From Rhabdochlamydiaceae bacterium (GTDB lineage Bacteria > Chlamydiota > Chlamydiia > Chlamydiales > Rhabdochlamydiaceae): DNA of 64,000 bases. The notes under the pieces were generated by a model, which did no database searches, was not told the origin of the DNA, and saw only the letters and a program-made list of their open reading frames with translations. This document shows, in pieces, positions 7,875 to 16,212 of this stretch. Position 1 is the stretch's first letter. Each line of letters opens with the position of its first letter. A program made the position numbers and the translations under genes. Location of the stretch: contig JAIETG010000019.1 of the NCBI GenBank assembly GCA_019745395.1, forward strand, positions 83,626-147,625, read 5' to 3'.

Positions 7875-8540
7875 ATGCACGTAAGCACCCCCAAAAAAAC
7901 TGGTTTAGGTTACGAGAGCGCATTAGAAACCTTTTCCCGTATTACATCAAATACTTCTTCTCTAAAACGATTCTTAAGAATCGTTTACAAAGCACTGAAA
8001 TTCCACTCGGAGATACATCTATTAATGGGAGGAATCGCCAATTCTGGAACAAGCAAATTAGCTCTACAACTTAGAGAAAGTGTGGAAATACTGACGACTG
8101 CTCATTCCGTGAATCTAGTACAAGAATTAACGTGTCCGAATAAAAAAGGAGTCTACTTTTTCTATAGAGCGAGCTGGCAAAGATGTGCAAGTAGGATCTT
8201 TTTCTTATTCTATTCATTTTTGCATCACGTACAATTAGCTGAAAAATTTCAATTTATTGATCTGGGGAAAATCAGCAAGATTGCCATAGGGCAACTCCCT
8301 ATTTTTAAATTTGTCGCAGGAAGCATGTCTGCCTTGTCCTCTGCTTGTGCAGTTGGAGAAGGAATTAGAGTAAAAGAATGGTTTAAAATCATCACATCGA
8401 TCGGGAAAATTTTCGTTATTGTATTAACACTAGCTCTAGAGGCTCTAAGTATCCAAAGAACCTTTTACATTCTTTTACTGACAGGAACTAGTTGCTCAAT
8501 AGACATTTTTTGTTTAGCTAAAAACGAGAAGCTCATATGA
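7875..8540 (+). CDS. Riboswitch-controlled membrane protein of unknown function
   Basis: A 221-residue protein that I do not recognise. The start at 7875 has GGAGG 9 bases upstream, at the end of the TPP riboswitch leader. There is no signal peptide. Hydrophobic stretches occur around residues 45-56 (weak), 113-124 (RIFFLFYSFLHHV), 148-167 (FKFVAGSMSALSSACAVGEG), 173-188 (IITSIGKIFVIVLTLALEA) and 193-210 (FYILLLTGTSCSIDIFC), suggesting three or four membrane helices. The next gene overlaps its stop (ATGA). As the first gene under a TPP switch it is a candidate for thiamine or precursor uptake, but it resembles none of the known thiamine transporters that I can name. Confidence 0.75.
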   Translation: MHVSTPKKTGLGYESALETFSRITSNTSSLKRFLRIVYKALKFHSEIHLLMGGIANSGTSKLALQLRESVEILTTAHSVNLVQELTCPNKKGVYFFYRASWQRCASRIFFLFYSFLHHVQLAEKFQFIDLGKISKIAIGQLPIFKFVAGSMSALSSACAVGEGIRVKEWFKIITSIGKIFVIVLTLALEALSIQRTFYILLLTGTSCSIDIFCLAKNEKLI

Positions 8541-9016
8541 CCTATTTAAAATTATTTTGTCTTTTTTCTTGCTGTATTTTCTCATGCTTTTCCAAGGAAT
8601 TATCCATCGATTATGAAATAATGGATCAAAACACCTTTCAAAAAGTAGTCGTTGGAAATACTATTTTGGGAACTACGCGTCAAAGCCATAGCCTCTACAT
8701 GTTGTATTTTCTTCCAGATGGATATTGCAAACTCTGGAAGCAAAATGAGATCTATGATGGTAACTGGTGGATAGAAAAAGATGAGCTAAATAGAGATTTT
8801 GTACGAGCCTTCTGGCCCGAATATACATCTTCTGAATCTAAATCTCTATTTTCTCCTGGTAATCCCCATTATGGAACAGCTACCTCCCTTAGGTACTATC
8901 TTAACGTTGAAAATGGAGCTATTTTTCTAGCGGGAAAGGGGTTTTTATCGCCAGTAGTTTTAGCTCCCGGCTGCGCATTCCCCACTTCTTTTTCACACGA
9001 GAAAAGCATGCTTTAG
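8537..9016 (+). CDS. Exported protein of unknown function in the TPP-riboswitch operon
   Basis: A 159-residue protein whose ATG overlaps the previous stop. A short signal peptide (MTYLKLFCLFSCCIFSCFSK) contains several cysteines; a lipoprotein is possible but the lipobox is poor. The mature part contains GNTILGTTRQSHSLYMLYFL and PDGYCKLWKQNEIYDGNWWI. This pattern of a substituted or processed beta-sheet protein with a G-x-W strand is distantly like DUF995-type exported proteins. That similarity is weak and by eye. No catalytic motif is apparent. Its place between the membrane protein and the DUF486 gene puts it under the same TPP control. Confidence 0.7.
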   Translation: MTYLKLFCLFSCCIFSCFSKELSIDYEIMDQNTFQKVVVGNTILGTTRQSHSLYMLYFLPDGYCKLWKQNEIYDGNWWIEKDELNRDFVRAFWPEYTSSESKSLFSPGNPHYGTATSLRYYLNVENGAIFLAGKGFLSPVVLAPGCAFPTSFSHEKSML

Positions 9017-9072
9017 ATTAGCAAAAAAATTATGACAGTGCTATTTTCTTAACACAAATTGGAAAATCCTTG

Positions 9073-9402
9073 ATGAAAACGATACTGCTACTGATCTGCT
9101 CCAATGTTTTCATGACTTTTGCTTGGTATGGGCACCTAAAATACCGGCAAGCGCCACTATTTTTAGCTATAATAACTAGCTGGGGAATTGCATTTTTTGA
9201 ATATTGCTTTCAAGTACCAGCCAATCGAATCGGTAGTTATGACTTTACCCCAGTGCAACTAAAAATCATTCAAGAAATTATCACATTAGTCGTTTTTTGC
9301 GTTTTCTCCTATTTCTACTTCGGAGAAAAGGTAGGAATGAACCAAATCTTTGGGTTTATTTGCCTTGTCTTAGCAGTTTACTTCATGTTTAAGCCGACTT
9401 GA
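9073..9402 (+). CDS. DUF486/DMT-type small integral membrane protein
   Basis: A 109-residue protein with four membrane segments that matches the DUF486 family (DMT superfamily). It has FMTFAWYGHLKYRQ near residues 14-27, SWGIAFFEYCFQVPANRIG, the LKIIQEIITLVVFCVFSYFYFGE segment and the C-terminal FGFICLVLAVYFMF. DUF486 proteins have no established substrate, but the superfamily exports or imports small molecules. I begin at ATG 9073 rather than the TTG at 9070. It follows the exported protein by 56 bases and is probably the third gene of the TPP-regulated operon. Its last 25 bases overlap the convergent acetyltransferase gene. Confidence 0.85.
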   Translation: MKTILLLICSNVFMTFAWYGHLKYRQAPLFLAIITSWGIAFFEYCFQVPANRIGSYDFTPVQLKIIQEIITLVVFCVFSYFYFGEKVGMNQIFGFICLVLAVYFMFKPT

Positions 9403-9950
9403 CAGGCCCATTCTTCAAGCTTTAATCGATATAACACATGTTTTCTCAAAGGATCATCGAGAGAAAAGCTTGGATGATCGAAATCATCTTTTGGGTCATA
9501 ATGCATACCAATACGCTCCATGACGGCTCTTGAAGGCATATTTTCAGCTACCGCAAAACTAACAATCTCTTCCAAATTCAACACTTCAAATCCATATCTA
9601 AGCGCAGCTCTAGCCCCTTCCGTAGCATAACCTTTTCCCCAGTACTTAACGGCAAGTCTCCATCCAATTTCCACTGCAGGAGTAAAATGCGCAGTAAAAT
9701 GAACATTATGCAATCCAATCGTCCCGATAAGTTCCCCTGTTTCTATTAAAGAGGCAGCCCAAAATCCCCATCCGAATTTATCAATAAGTTGCGACATTAG
9801 ATCCACAGCACGATCACTTTCTTGACGGCTCAAAAGCCCTGGAAAATATTCTCTCACCTTAGGATCTGCATTAAGCTGAGCAAACGGCTCTAAATCTTCT
9901 TCTTTCCAAGGGCGCAGCAGCAATCTTTCGGTTTTAATGGTTTTGTCCAT
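9378..9950 (-). CDS. GNAT-family N-acetyltransferase (RimJ/RimL type)
   Basis: A 190-residue acetyl-CoA-dependent acetyltransferase. It begins with the family hallmark TERLLLRPWKEEDLEPFAQLN. It continues with FWAASLIETGELIGTIGLHNV, the acetyl-CoA binding strand-helix EIGWRLAVKYWGKGYATEGARAAL and the late VAENMPSRAVMERIGM. Members acetylate protein N-termini, ribosomal proteins or small amines; the substrate here is unknown. The 3' end overlaps the convergent DUF486 gene by 25 bases. The start ATG at 9950 has a GAGA-type ribosome binding site. Confidence 0.9.
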   Translation of the reverse strand: MDKTIKTERLLLRPWKEEDLEPFAQLNADPKVREYFPGLLSRQESDRAVDLMSQLIDKFGWGFWAASLIETGELIGTIGLHNVHFTAHFTPAVEIGWRLAVKYWGKGYATEGARAALRYGFEVLNLEEIVSFAVAENMPSRAVMERIGMHYDPKDDFDHPSFSLDDPLRKHVLYRLKLEEWACQVGLNMK

Positions 9951-10060
9951 GAATATTCTCTATGAATCGAATTGTTTTAAAATAGCATGAAAAATAAACG
10001 AATGTCCACGAAATCTATGAAGCTGCTACATTTTCAAAGTACTTTATTTAAGGATCTTGG

Positions 10061-10939
10061 ATGAAATCCCCTTTTCTTTTTTTGTTTATAGTTCTTCTGA
10101 CTCCGCTTGCAAGCATAGCAAATTTTCCTGTAACTGCGGCCGAACAGGAATGGATTGAATGCATTCCGAGTAGCCGCTTCGAACCATTGAATCAGATCTC
10201 TAAACACTATAAACAAGCAGTACCTTACTACAAGGCGCGAGGAGTGTATGACGAAGAAAGCATCGAAAAATTCGTCTGCGAAGACATCTCACATATTGCT
10301 CATGCCTTTAGCGTTCTCTTTGAACAGGACCAAAAAAGGATTCTACGAAACTTTTTAGGAGAGTATTTTTTTTTAATCGAAGGATATAACGCACAAATCG
10401 ATCATATTGGAAGAGAGCTTTACGGTCCGCTTTCTTTCTACTTGCCAATGCTTAATGAGATCGCCCTAAACCTTGGTCTCATCCACTTAGGAGACTTAGT
10501 ATTCCCCTCTACTCAAGTAGTAAAAACACTCCGAGAACAGGATCCAAGTCTTCAAGGAGTTACCATAGGTCGAGCGTATTTTCAAAGTATTGAAAGTGGA
10601 CAAATAGGCTGCTTAGAACTGTTTCAAGCATCACCTCAAAATGAGAAAAATCCCCAACACATTGAAGCTACGCAAAAAAGGCTCTCTTTGCTAAGTAACT
10701 CTACAAAAAACTCAACTCCATCCCCCATCGATCATATATCTATCGAAGTAAATAGCGTAGAGGAGGTGCAAAACATTCATGAGCACATTCACAAGCTCGA
10801 ATCAGTAACTTTACAACCCAACCAAAAAGAAGTGTGTTACAATCCAGGAGACCGAAGCACTCAAACGAAGGTGCTGATCAGAAATTCTAAAGAAGCCCCA
10901 TTTAGTAAAATCATAGAGTTCGTGCATTATGCTAAGTAA
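10061..10939 (+). CDS. Exported protein of unknown function
   Basis: A 292-residue protein with a signal peptide (MKSPFLFLFIVLLTPLASIA), started at ATG 10061 with AAGGA six bases ahead. The N-terminal half is mostly helical, with sequences such as WIECIPSSRFEPLNQISKHY and EQDQKRILRNFLGEYFFLIE. The C-terminal part (about residues 220-292) contains DHISIEVNSVEEVQNIHEH and a late FSKIIEFVHY. That resembles one half of a vicinal-oxygen-chelate (glyoxalase-like) fold, although no metal-ligand set is convincing. I do not assign a function. It is 57 bases before the ABC transporter genes and could be co-transcribed with them. Confidence 0.7.
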   Translation: MKSPFLFLFIVLLTPLASIANFPVTAAEQEWIECIPSSRFEPLNQISKHYKQAVPYYKARGVYDEESIEKFVCEDISHIAHAFSVLFEQDQKRILRNFLGEYFFLIEGYNAQIDHIGRELYGPLSFYLPMLNEIALNLGLIHLGDLVFPSTQVVKTLREQDPSLQGVTIGRAYFQSIESGQIGCLELFQASPQNEKNPQHIEATQKRLSLLSNSTKNSTPSPIDHISIEVNSVEEVQNIHEHIHKLESVTLQPNQKEVCYNPGDRSTQTKVLIRNSKEAPFSKIIEFVHYAK

Positions 10940-10996
10940 AACAAAAAAACTTAGCTCTTTAAAAAAAACAACAGGAACGATACGCTCAACCCCACT

Positions 10997-11968
10997 ATGA
11001 AATCAAAATTTGCCGTTACTCTATCCAACGTACATAAGACCTTTTCAGGCGGTAACAAACCAGTCCTAGCTTTACAAGGAGTGGATTTAGAAATTCCGCA
11101 GGGAGAAATTTTTGGATTTTTAGGACCTAATGGAGCTGGAAAAACAACAACATTGCGAATTTTGACCACCCTCTTACCTTTTGAAGAAGGAGAGGCCTTT
11201 GTAGCTGGAATCGACGTGAAAAGAGATCCGCAAAATGTTCGTAAAAGTATCGGTTATGTAAGCCAAAAAGGCGGAGCCGATCCTGCTGCAACAGGATGGG
11301 AAAACCTTATTTTACAAGGCCGGTTACACGGAATCTCCAAACAGATAGCTACCACCAACGCAGAAACCCTCATAGAAAACTTCTCCCTAAAGGAATGTAT
11401 TCACAGACTGGTAGGAACCTATTCCGGAGGTCAGAGAAGAAGACTTGACATTGCTCTTGCCATGATGCACCAGCCAAAAATCCTATTCTTGGATGAGCCT
11501 ACCAATGGCCTAGATCCTCAAAGCCGAAACAATTTATGGTCTAAAATCTTTCAGCTCAAACAAGAAGGAGTTACTATCTTCTTGACTTCTCACTATCTCG
11601 ATGAAGTCGATGCTTTAGCAGATTCTCTAGCAATCATAGACCACGGAAAAATTGTAGCCGTTGGCACTCCATCGAGCCTAAAAAAGGAAATTTCAGGAGA
11701 TATCATTACTATAGGCATTGCGAAAGATGCCCAAGATCAGTTGATTTCTCTTTTGCATGCTTCCAATACTTTACTAAAAGAAATTAAGAGAGAAGAGCTA
11801 GAACTTCGTCTATACGTAGATAAAGGAGCCTTAGCTTTGCCTCAAATTCTGAGATTGCTAGATCAATCGAGCGTCCCCTTTGAAACGATTCAAATGTCCG
11901 TTCCTAGTTTGAATGACGTTTTCTTGAAAAAGACTGGCTATTCTTTAAGAGAAGGAGAATTTCAGTGA
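10997..11968 (+). CDS. ABC-2 exporter ATP-binding protein (DrrA/NodI-like)
   Basis: A 323-residue ATPase that would energise the permease encoded next. Walker A GPNGAGKTT is near residue 44, the signature YSGGQRRRLDIALAM near 142, Walker B ILFLDEPTNGLDP near 160-172, and the H-loop TSHYLDEVDALAD follows. The C-terminal domain (residues 225-323) is of the DUF4162 type found in DrrA-like drug, lipid or polysaccharide exporters. It overlaps the permease gene by four bases (GTGA). The transported molecule is unknown. Confidence 0.92.
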   Translation: MKSKFAVTLSNVHKTFSGGNKPVLALQGVDLEIPQGEIFGFLGPNGAGKTTTLRILTTLLPFEEGEAFVAGIDVKRDPQNVRKSIGYVSQKGGADPAATGWENLILQGRLHGISKQIATTNAETLIENFSLKECIHRLVGTYSGGQRRRLDIALAMMHQPKILFLDEPTNGLDPQSRNNLWSKIFQLKQEGVTIFLTSHYLDEVDALADSLAIIDHGKIVAVGTPSSLKKEISGDIITIGIAKDAQDQLISLLHASNTLLKEIKREELELRLYVDKGALALPQILRLLDQSSVPFETIQMSVPSLNDVFLKKTGYSLREGEFQ

Positions 11969-12726
11969 GACTTTTACAAGAAATCAAGCTATTAACATTC
12001 CGCTATGTTCAGGCAAGCCTTCGCAATCCCATCTTTTTATTTATGGGTGTTGCCACCCCCATCATTTATTTAGCTTTTTTCGCTCCACTTTTAGGAACGC
12101 TAGCTGCAAATGGCACATTAGGAACCCACAACGTACTTGCCATGTTTATTCCTGGGATGCTTCCCATTATTGCTTTTTCAACGGGACTTTTTACAGGTTT
12201 TGGCATGATCGATGAAGTGCGCTCTGGAATATTAGAGCGTTTTCGAGTAACTCCAGCTAGGCGTTTTTCCATTCTTTCAGGACCGGTCTTATTTGACACC
12301 TGTTCAGTATTTTTTCAATCTCTTCTTTTTATTATCGTTGCGATTCCCTTTGGATTTCGCTCCAGCTTACTGGGGATGCTAATCCTCTTCGTTCTCTTAG
12401 GGCTCCTTACCATCATCACTTCTTCTTTTGGCAATGCTTTAGCAGTTATTCTGAAAAGCGAAGATAAATACGCCCCCATTGTTCATGGGATTAACCTTCC
12501 AATACTCTTATTATCGGGAACCCTTTTACCCATATCGCTAGCTCCTACATGGATGAAAATCATCGCACATTTCAATCCCGTCTATTATGTTGTGGAAGCT
12601 TCTAGAGCTTTAGCGATTGGAGATCTAACATCCATCAATGTCTTATATGCTTTTGCTATTCTAGTTCCATTCGCTGTGTTGACCATGTACTGGGCAACCA
12701 ACGTTTTTAAAAAAGCTATTACATGA
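11965..12726 (+). CDS. ABC-2 type permease (DrrB/NodJ-like)
   Basis: A 253-residue inner-membrane protein with six hydrophobic segments, the usual ABC-2 permease size. It has the family motifs ATPIIYLAFFAPLL, MFIPGMLPIIAFSTGLFTG, the cytoplasmic EVRSGILERFRVTPARR loop and the late PILLLSGTLLPISLAPTWM with HFNPVYYVVEASRAL. It starts with GTG at 11965, overlapping the ATPase stop. A strong hairpin terminator follows. With the ATPase it forms a two-gene export system. Confidence 0.92.
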   Translation: MRLLQEIKLLTFRYVQASLRNPIFLFMGVATPIIYLAFFAPLLGTLAANGTLGTHNVLAMFIPGMLPIIAFSTGLFTGFGMIDEVRSGILERFRVTPARRFSILSGPVLFDTCSVFFQSLLFIIVAIPFGFRSSLLGMLILFVLLGLLTIITSSFGNALAVILKSEDKYAPIVHGINLPILLLSGTLLPISLAPTWMKIIAHFNPVYYVVEASRALAIGDLTSINVLYAFAILVPFAVLTMYWATNVFKKAIT

Positions 12727-12732
12727 ATGTAA

Positions 12733-12756
12733 AAAGGGCAGCTTACGCTGCCCTTT
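12733..12756. terminator. Bidirectional terminator hairpin
   Basis: AAAGGGCAGC (12733-12742), loop TTAC and GCTGCCCTTT (12747-12756) form a perfect 10-bp stem. It lies between the convergent permease and AAA ATPase genes and can serve both. Confidence 0.75.
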
Positions 12757-12788
12757 AGAACTAAAAATTCAGGATTTCTTCCATCGAT

Positions 12789-14462
12789 TTAAAATGGCAT
12801 GATCATGCGACTACGCATCTTCCTAAGAGCCTGAGACATTTTTTCCCATTCAGTTTTTGTTGAGGTAGACTGATTTATCGGTTGGACTGGATCCACAGTC
12901 ACAGGCTGATCTAAGGGCTTGGATGGATCAACAGGAGTAGGCTGATTTATATGTACAGGCAGGTGCCGAGTTTCTGCTTGCTCTTTTAACTCACGCCGTC
13001 TAATTACTTCAGCTTCCTGAGCCATCACGTCGTTAATTGTTCCATCGATCATCTCTTGAGTCAGTTTAAAGTCTGACGTCGCTGCTTTTTTGCCCGATAC
13101 GGCATTTAAAAGTTTAAAAATTGCTCGACCTGTCAATCCATCAGTTTTTGCAGCAATCTGATCCAATTGGGTTGCTCCAAAAAATTCTGCTTGTTCTGAC
13201 TTCGAGAAGAATTGAGGAACATACGACGCCACAATGTCACGTCGTTCTTTTTGCTCAGGGGGACCAATAAAGATCTTATGATCCATACGGGAAAGGACCG
13301 CTTCATCAAGATCTTCCATACGGTTTGTTGCAAGGATCAGCATGAATTTTTTACTCTGATCCGAAGTCCCGGTTCGATTCAAGAACGCATTTTGCAATTC
13401 TATAAGTTCAGCTCTAGGGATTTTCGATCGGTCTCTACAGAAACTTTCTGCCTCGTCAATAAATAAGATCCACGGGCGATTCGACCACGGACGCCAAGAA
13501 GTTTCCATTTTATCTAAAAGCTTATTCAATTCAGTAACGTGTTCACCGCGCTTGATATATTGAGCTAAATCACCGCCAGACATCTTGACATAACTCATTC
13601 CGGAATTTCTAGCGATGTAATCGCTAATCATTGTCTTACCAGTTCCACCAGGGCCATAGAATAAAACGTTCTGAAAATTTCCGCTGTTTTTGCGAATATT
13701 CTTTACGGAGTTTGTCAAGTCAGTGACCCTCCTCGTAATTTCAGCATTGTAGACAGGCTTAGGCTTTTTCGACCCAAAAATCGTGTCCGTCGGCAAAGAA
13801 AAAATTCCAAGCTGACGAACTTCCGTCGCAAGTTTAGGAGAACCGATGTAGTGTTTCGCTCTATAATAAAGATAAAATAGTGTTAGAGGAAGTCCAGTGG
13901 CAACGATAGTACCTAATGCTACATAGGGAAGCACACTCCACGATACCGCACTTGCAGCTTCGCCAACAGTGTTGCGAATCCCTAAGTTAATTCCTTTACC
14001 AGCTTCCTTCGTAAAGCCTTTTATTCCTTCTTTGAACTCTTCTCCAGCACGCGTTGCAGCATCACCAACATTCGCCCCATCCCAAAATGACTGAAATCCA
14101 TCATTGAGCTTTTCCCCCGTATCTCCCGCCATTTTCGAAGTATCGAAAGATTTCAAGAATGCATCAAACGCTTCCGTCATCTTTTCCCCAGTGGTCCCTG
14201 TAATACTATTTGCATCGAAACCTTCGATGACCTTTGTAATTACACTGGAAATTCCCTCTCCGATTGAGCTGGAATCAAAACCGATATTAGATACAACATT
14301 AGATGATAAAAATTTTAAAGTTTCTGAAATTTCAAAAGCTACAGCTGGGCTTCTTAATTGTTGAAGATTACTAGTAACAAAGCTTACAAACGCCAAAGCA
14401 AATCCTTTTTTATTGTTTTGACCGCAATCATAACAATTTGATATATTAATTGCAATTATCAT
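12789..14462 (-). CDS. Membrane-anchored AAA ATPase resembling mitochondrial ATAD3
   Basis: A 557-residue protein from ATG 14462; the frame could start at 14525, but that would overlap the divergent gene. Residues 1-170 are Ser/Gly/Thr/Glu-rich, probably coiled. A membrane segment at about 177-201 (VLPYVALGTIVATGLPLTLFY) is followed by YRAKHYIGSPKLATEVRQLG. That corresponds by eye to the ATAD3 linker LGKPSLVRETSR. The AAA module has Walker A GPGGTGKT (270-277; the usual second Pro is Gly), KMSGGDLAQ (ATAD3: MTGGDVAP), Walker B ILFIDEAE (332-339), ALQNAFLNRTG-like helix ELQNAFLNRTG, sensor-1 LILATNR and SRMD. The Pro-rich C-terminal tail is low-complexity. Function in bacteria is unknown. Confidence 0.82.
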   Translation of the reverse strand: MIIAINISNCYDCGQNNKKGFALAFVSFVTSNLQQLRSPAVAFEISETLKFLSSNVVSNIGFDSSSIGEGISSVITKVIEGFDANSITGTTGEKMTEAFDAFLKSFDTSKMAGDTGEKLNDGFQSFWDGANVGDAATRAGEEFKEGIKGFTKEAGKGINLGIRNTVGEAASAVSWSVLPYVALGTIVATGLPLTLFYLYYRAKHYIGSPKLATEVRQLGIFSLPTDTIFGSKKPKPVYNAEITRRVTDLTNSVKNIRKNSGNFQNVLFYGPGGTGKTMISDYIARNSGMSYVKMSGGDLAQYIKRGEHVTELNKLLDKMETSWRPWSNRPWILFIDEAESFCRDRSKIPRAELIELQNAFLNRTGTSDQSKKFMLILATNRMEDLDEAVLSRMDHKIFIGPPEQKERRDIVASYVPQFFSKSEQAEFFGATQLDQIAAKTDGLTGRAIFKLLNAVSGKKAATSDFKLTQEMIDGTINDVMAQEAEVIRRRELKEQAETRHLPVHINQPTPVDPSKPLDQPVTVDPVQPINQSTSTKTEWEKMSQALRKMRSRMIMPF

Positions 14463-14481
14463 AAAAAAACAATGTAGACAA

Positions 14482-16212
14482 ATGAAAATTTCAAATAAAG
14501 TAATTGCAACAAGTGAAAATTTCAAATCACCCCCTCCACAGCAAGTAAAAAAGCCTGCAGAGAACGAATCGCAAATCTATCGTTGGATCGGTTTGAAAGA
14601 TTGTGCCGATGCACTAACGGCCTATCAAAAAAAAGACTACACCTCTGCGGTAAATTCTTTGGCTGTTGCTTTTTTGAAATTTGGAACAATCGGGGCTGCA
14701 GCTTTCGGAACCTACAAATGGATCTGCAAAGATACTGTTTATTTAAACGATTTTATGAAGCAGGCAGAAGTTGACTTCAGCAAAGAAAACGCCAAGTCAT
14801 CCGTACCTGCCTCTGTTGTAAACATGACAAACACATTCTATGATGAGTACAAGAAATTTTCTAAATGGCCTAAAAGTGGACAAGCATTTTTCGACGCTCA
14901 CCTCCAAAAAAACGCTCCTATGTCTTCTTCGATCGTAAAACATCTCATGACCGAGGGGGCTAAACATAACGACTCCTCATTTGAGAAGCTTGCGATCAAT
15001 AAATGCGTATCAGCATACGCCAGTTCTATGAGCTGCATGGCCATACTCGAATATTTGACCAAAACCCCGTCCCCTGAAAGTTTAGAAACGGCCATAAAAA
15101 TCTCTAGAAGATGCAAAACCAGCAATCCATTCTGCAACAAGGCCCTTGAAGGCGCTCAAACGCGATCTATTAATAAAGAATCCATCGATGAAGCCAGAAC
15201 TTTGATAGTCAGAATGACCCGCAAAGGAGCAAACCAGGGAAAAGGAGCTGATTTCTTAAAGGATGTAATAGTCCTTTTCAACGAGCAATTTCGAGAATTT
15301 GAAAAAGTCATCACAAATTGTAAAAACGCAAAAACAACCTCTGGATTATGGGATACTGCAGCCTGCTTTTCCCAAGCCCCATGGTTTCAAAAGCCGAGAA
15401 TTCTTTTCGGCAAAAGTGACTTTCTCGAATGGAATGAATACGATGCTATAGACAACTTAAAAACAGCGCTCTCCGATTACGGACAGGATCTTGCCAAAGC
15501 ATGTACGCAGTTTCCTGATTCCGAGCCATGCAATCAATTCGTAAGCAATATTTTTCAAAAATTTATCGATTATAATTTGATAGATGAAGCTTTTGAATTA
15601 TTATCAAAAAAAGGTCCGCTCCAGAAAAATGAAGTCGAAGATGTAATTACAACAATGGCTCAGAAAAATCAATGGATCCAAGGAACTAGATTCATCGAAA
15701 AAGTTCAGGCAAGCAATCCAAAGCTCGATATTCAAACTGAGATCGATGCGTTTAATCAATTGATGACAGATATGCGCGAAGACGCAGAAGATGCTCTGAA
15801 ATCTATGTCTGATCCAAAAAATTCAGAGTCCGAATTATCTGCAGCAGTCGAAAGAGCATTCTCTCTACAGGATGAAGAACAGCTCTTTAATATCTTCAAG
15901 GTTGCAAAATCGTGGATTGGAGATCATAACACCATCCAACACCCAGAAGCTTTGAAGCTTGTTATACGCAATTTGTTCGCTCTAGATTTCTGCAAAGATC
16001 GATTATTAAACCGCTGCTCCGAAAAGGAGAGTTTAAATGGAGATATGGCAAAAGTATTAGTTACTCTCTGGCGAAGATCCAATGGGTATTATGATTATTC
16101 AACGAGAACCAGCTGGCCTCTTTATAGTAAACTCGATTACAATGACAGGTACTCTCGCGCAGAGTATACTACTACAATCAACAAAAGCAACTGGGAACAG
16201 CTGATTAAATAA
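14482..16212 (+). CDS. Large helical protein of unknown function, divergent from the AAA ATPase
   Basis: A 576-residue protein, not recognised. After a proline-rich start (FKSPPPQQVKKP) it has one hydrophobic stretch at about residues 56-76 (AVNSLAVAFLKFGTIGAAAF). The rest is helical, with recurring features such as CVSAYASSMSCMAILEYLTK, FIDYNLIDEAFELLSKKG and LFNIFKVAKSWIG that suggest TPR- or solenoid-like helical pairs. Cysteines recur, for example FCKDRLLNRCSEKE. The start lies only 19 bases from the divergent ATPase start and there is no clear ribosome binding site. Shared control and a joint function with the ATPase are plausible but unproven. Its 3' end overlaps the convergent ExoD gene by 8 bases. 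Confidence 0.8.
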   Translation: MKISNKVIATSENFKSPPPQQVKKPAENESQIYRWIGLKDCADALTAYQKKDYTSAVNSLAVAFLKFGTIGAAAFGTYKWICKDTVYLNDFMKQAEVDFSKENAKSSVPASVVNMTNTFYDEYKKFSKWPKSGQAFFDAHLQKNAPMSSSIVKHLMTEGAKHNDSSFEKLAINKCVSAYASSMSCMAILEYLTKTPSPESLETAIKISRRCKTSNPFCNKALEGAQTRSINKESIDEARTLIVRMTRKGANQGKGADFLKDVIVLFNEQFREFEKVITNCKNAKTTSGLWDTAACFSQAPWFQKPRILFGKSDFLEWNEYDAIDNLKTALSDYGQDLAKACTQFPDSEPCNQFVSNIFQKFIDYNLIDEAFELLSKKGPLQKNEVEDVITTMAQKNQWIQGTRFIEKVQASNPKLDIQTEIDAFNQLMTDMREDAEDALKSMSDPKNSESELSAAVERAFSLQDEEQLFNIFKVAKSWIGDHNTIQHPEALKLVIRNLFALDFCKDRLLNRCSEKESLNGDMAKVLVTLWRRSNGYYDYSTRTSWPLYSKLDYNDRYSRAEYTTTINKSNWEQLIK

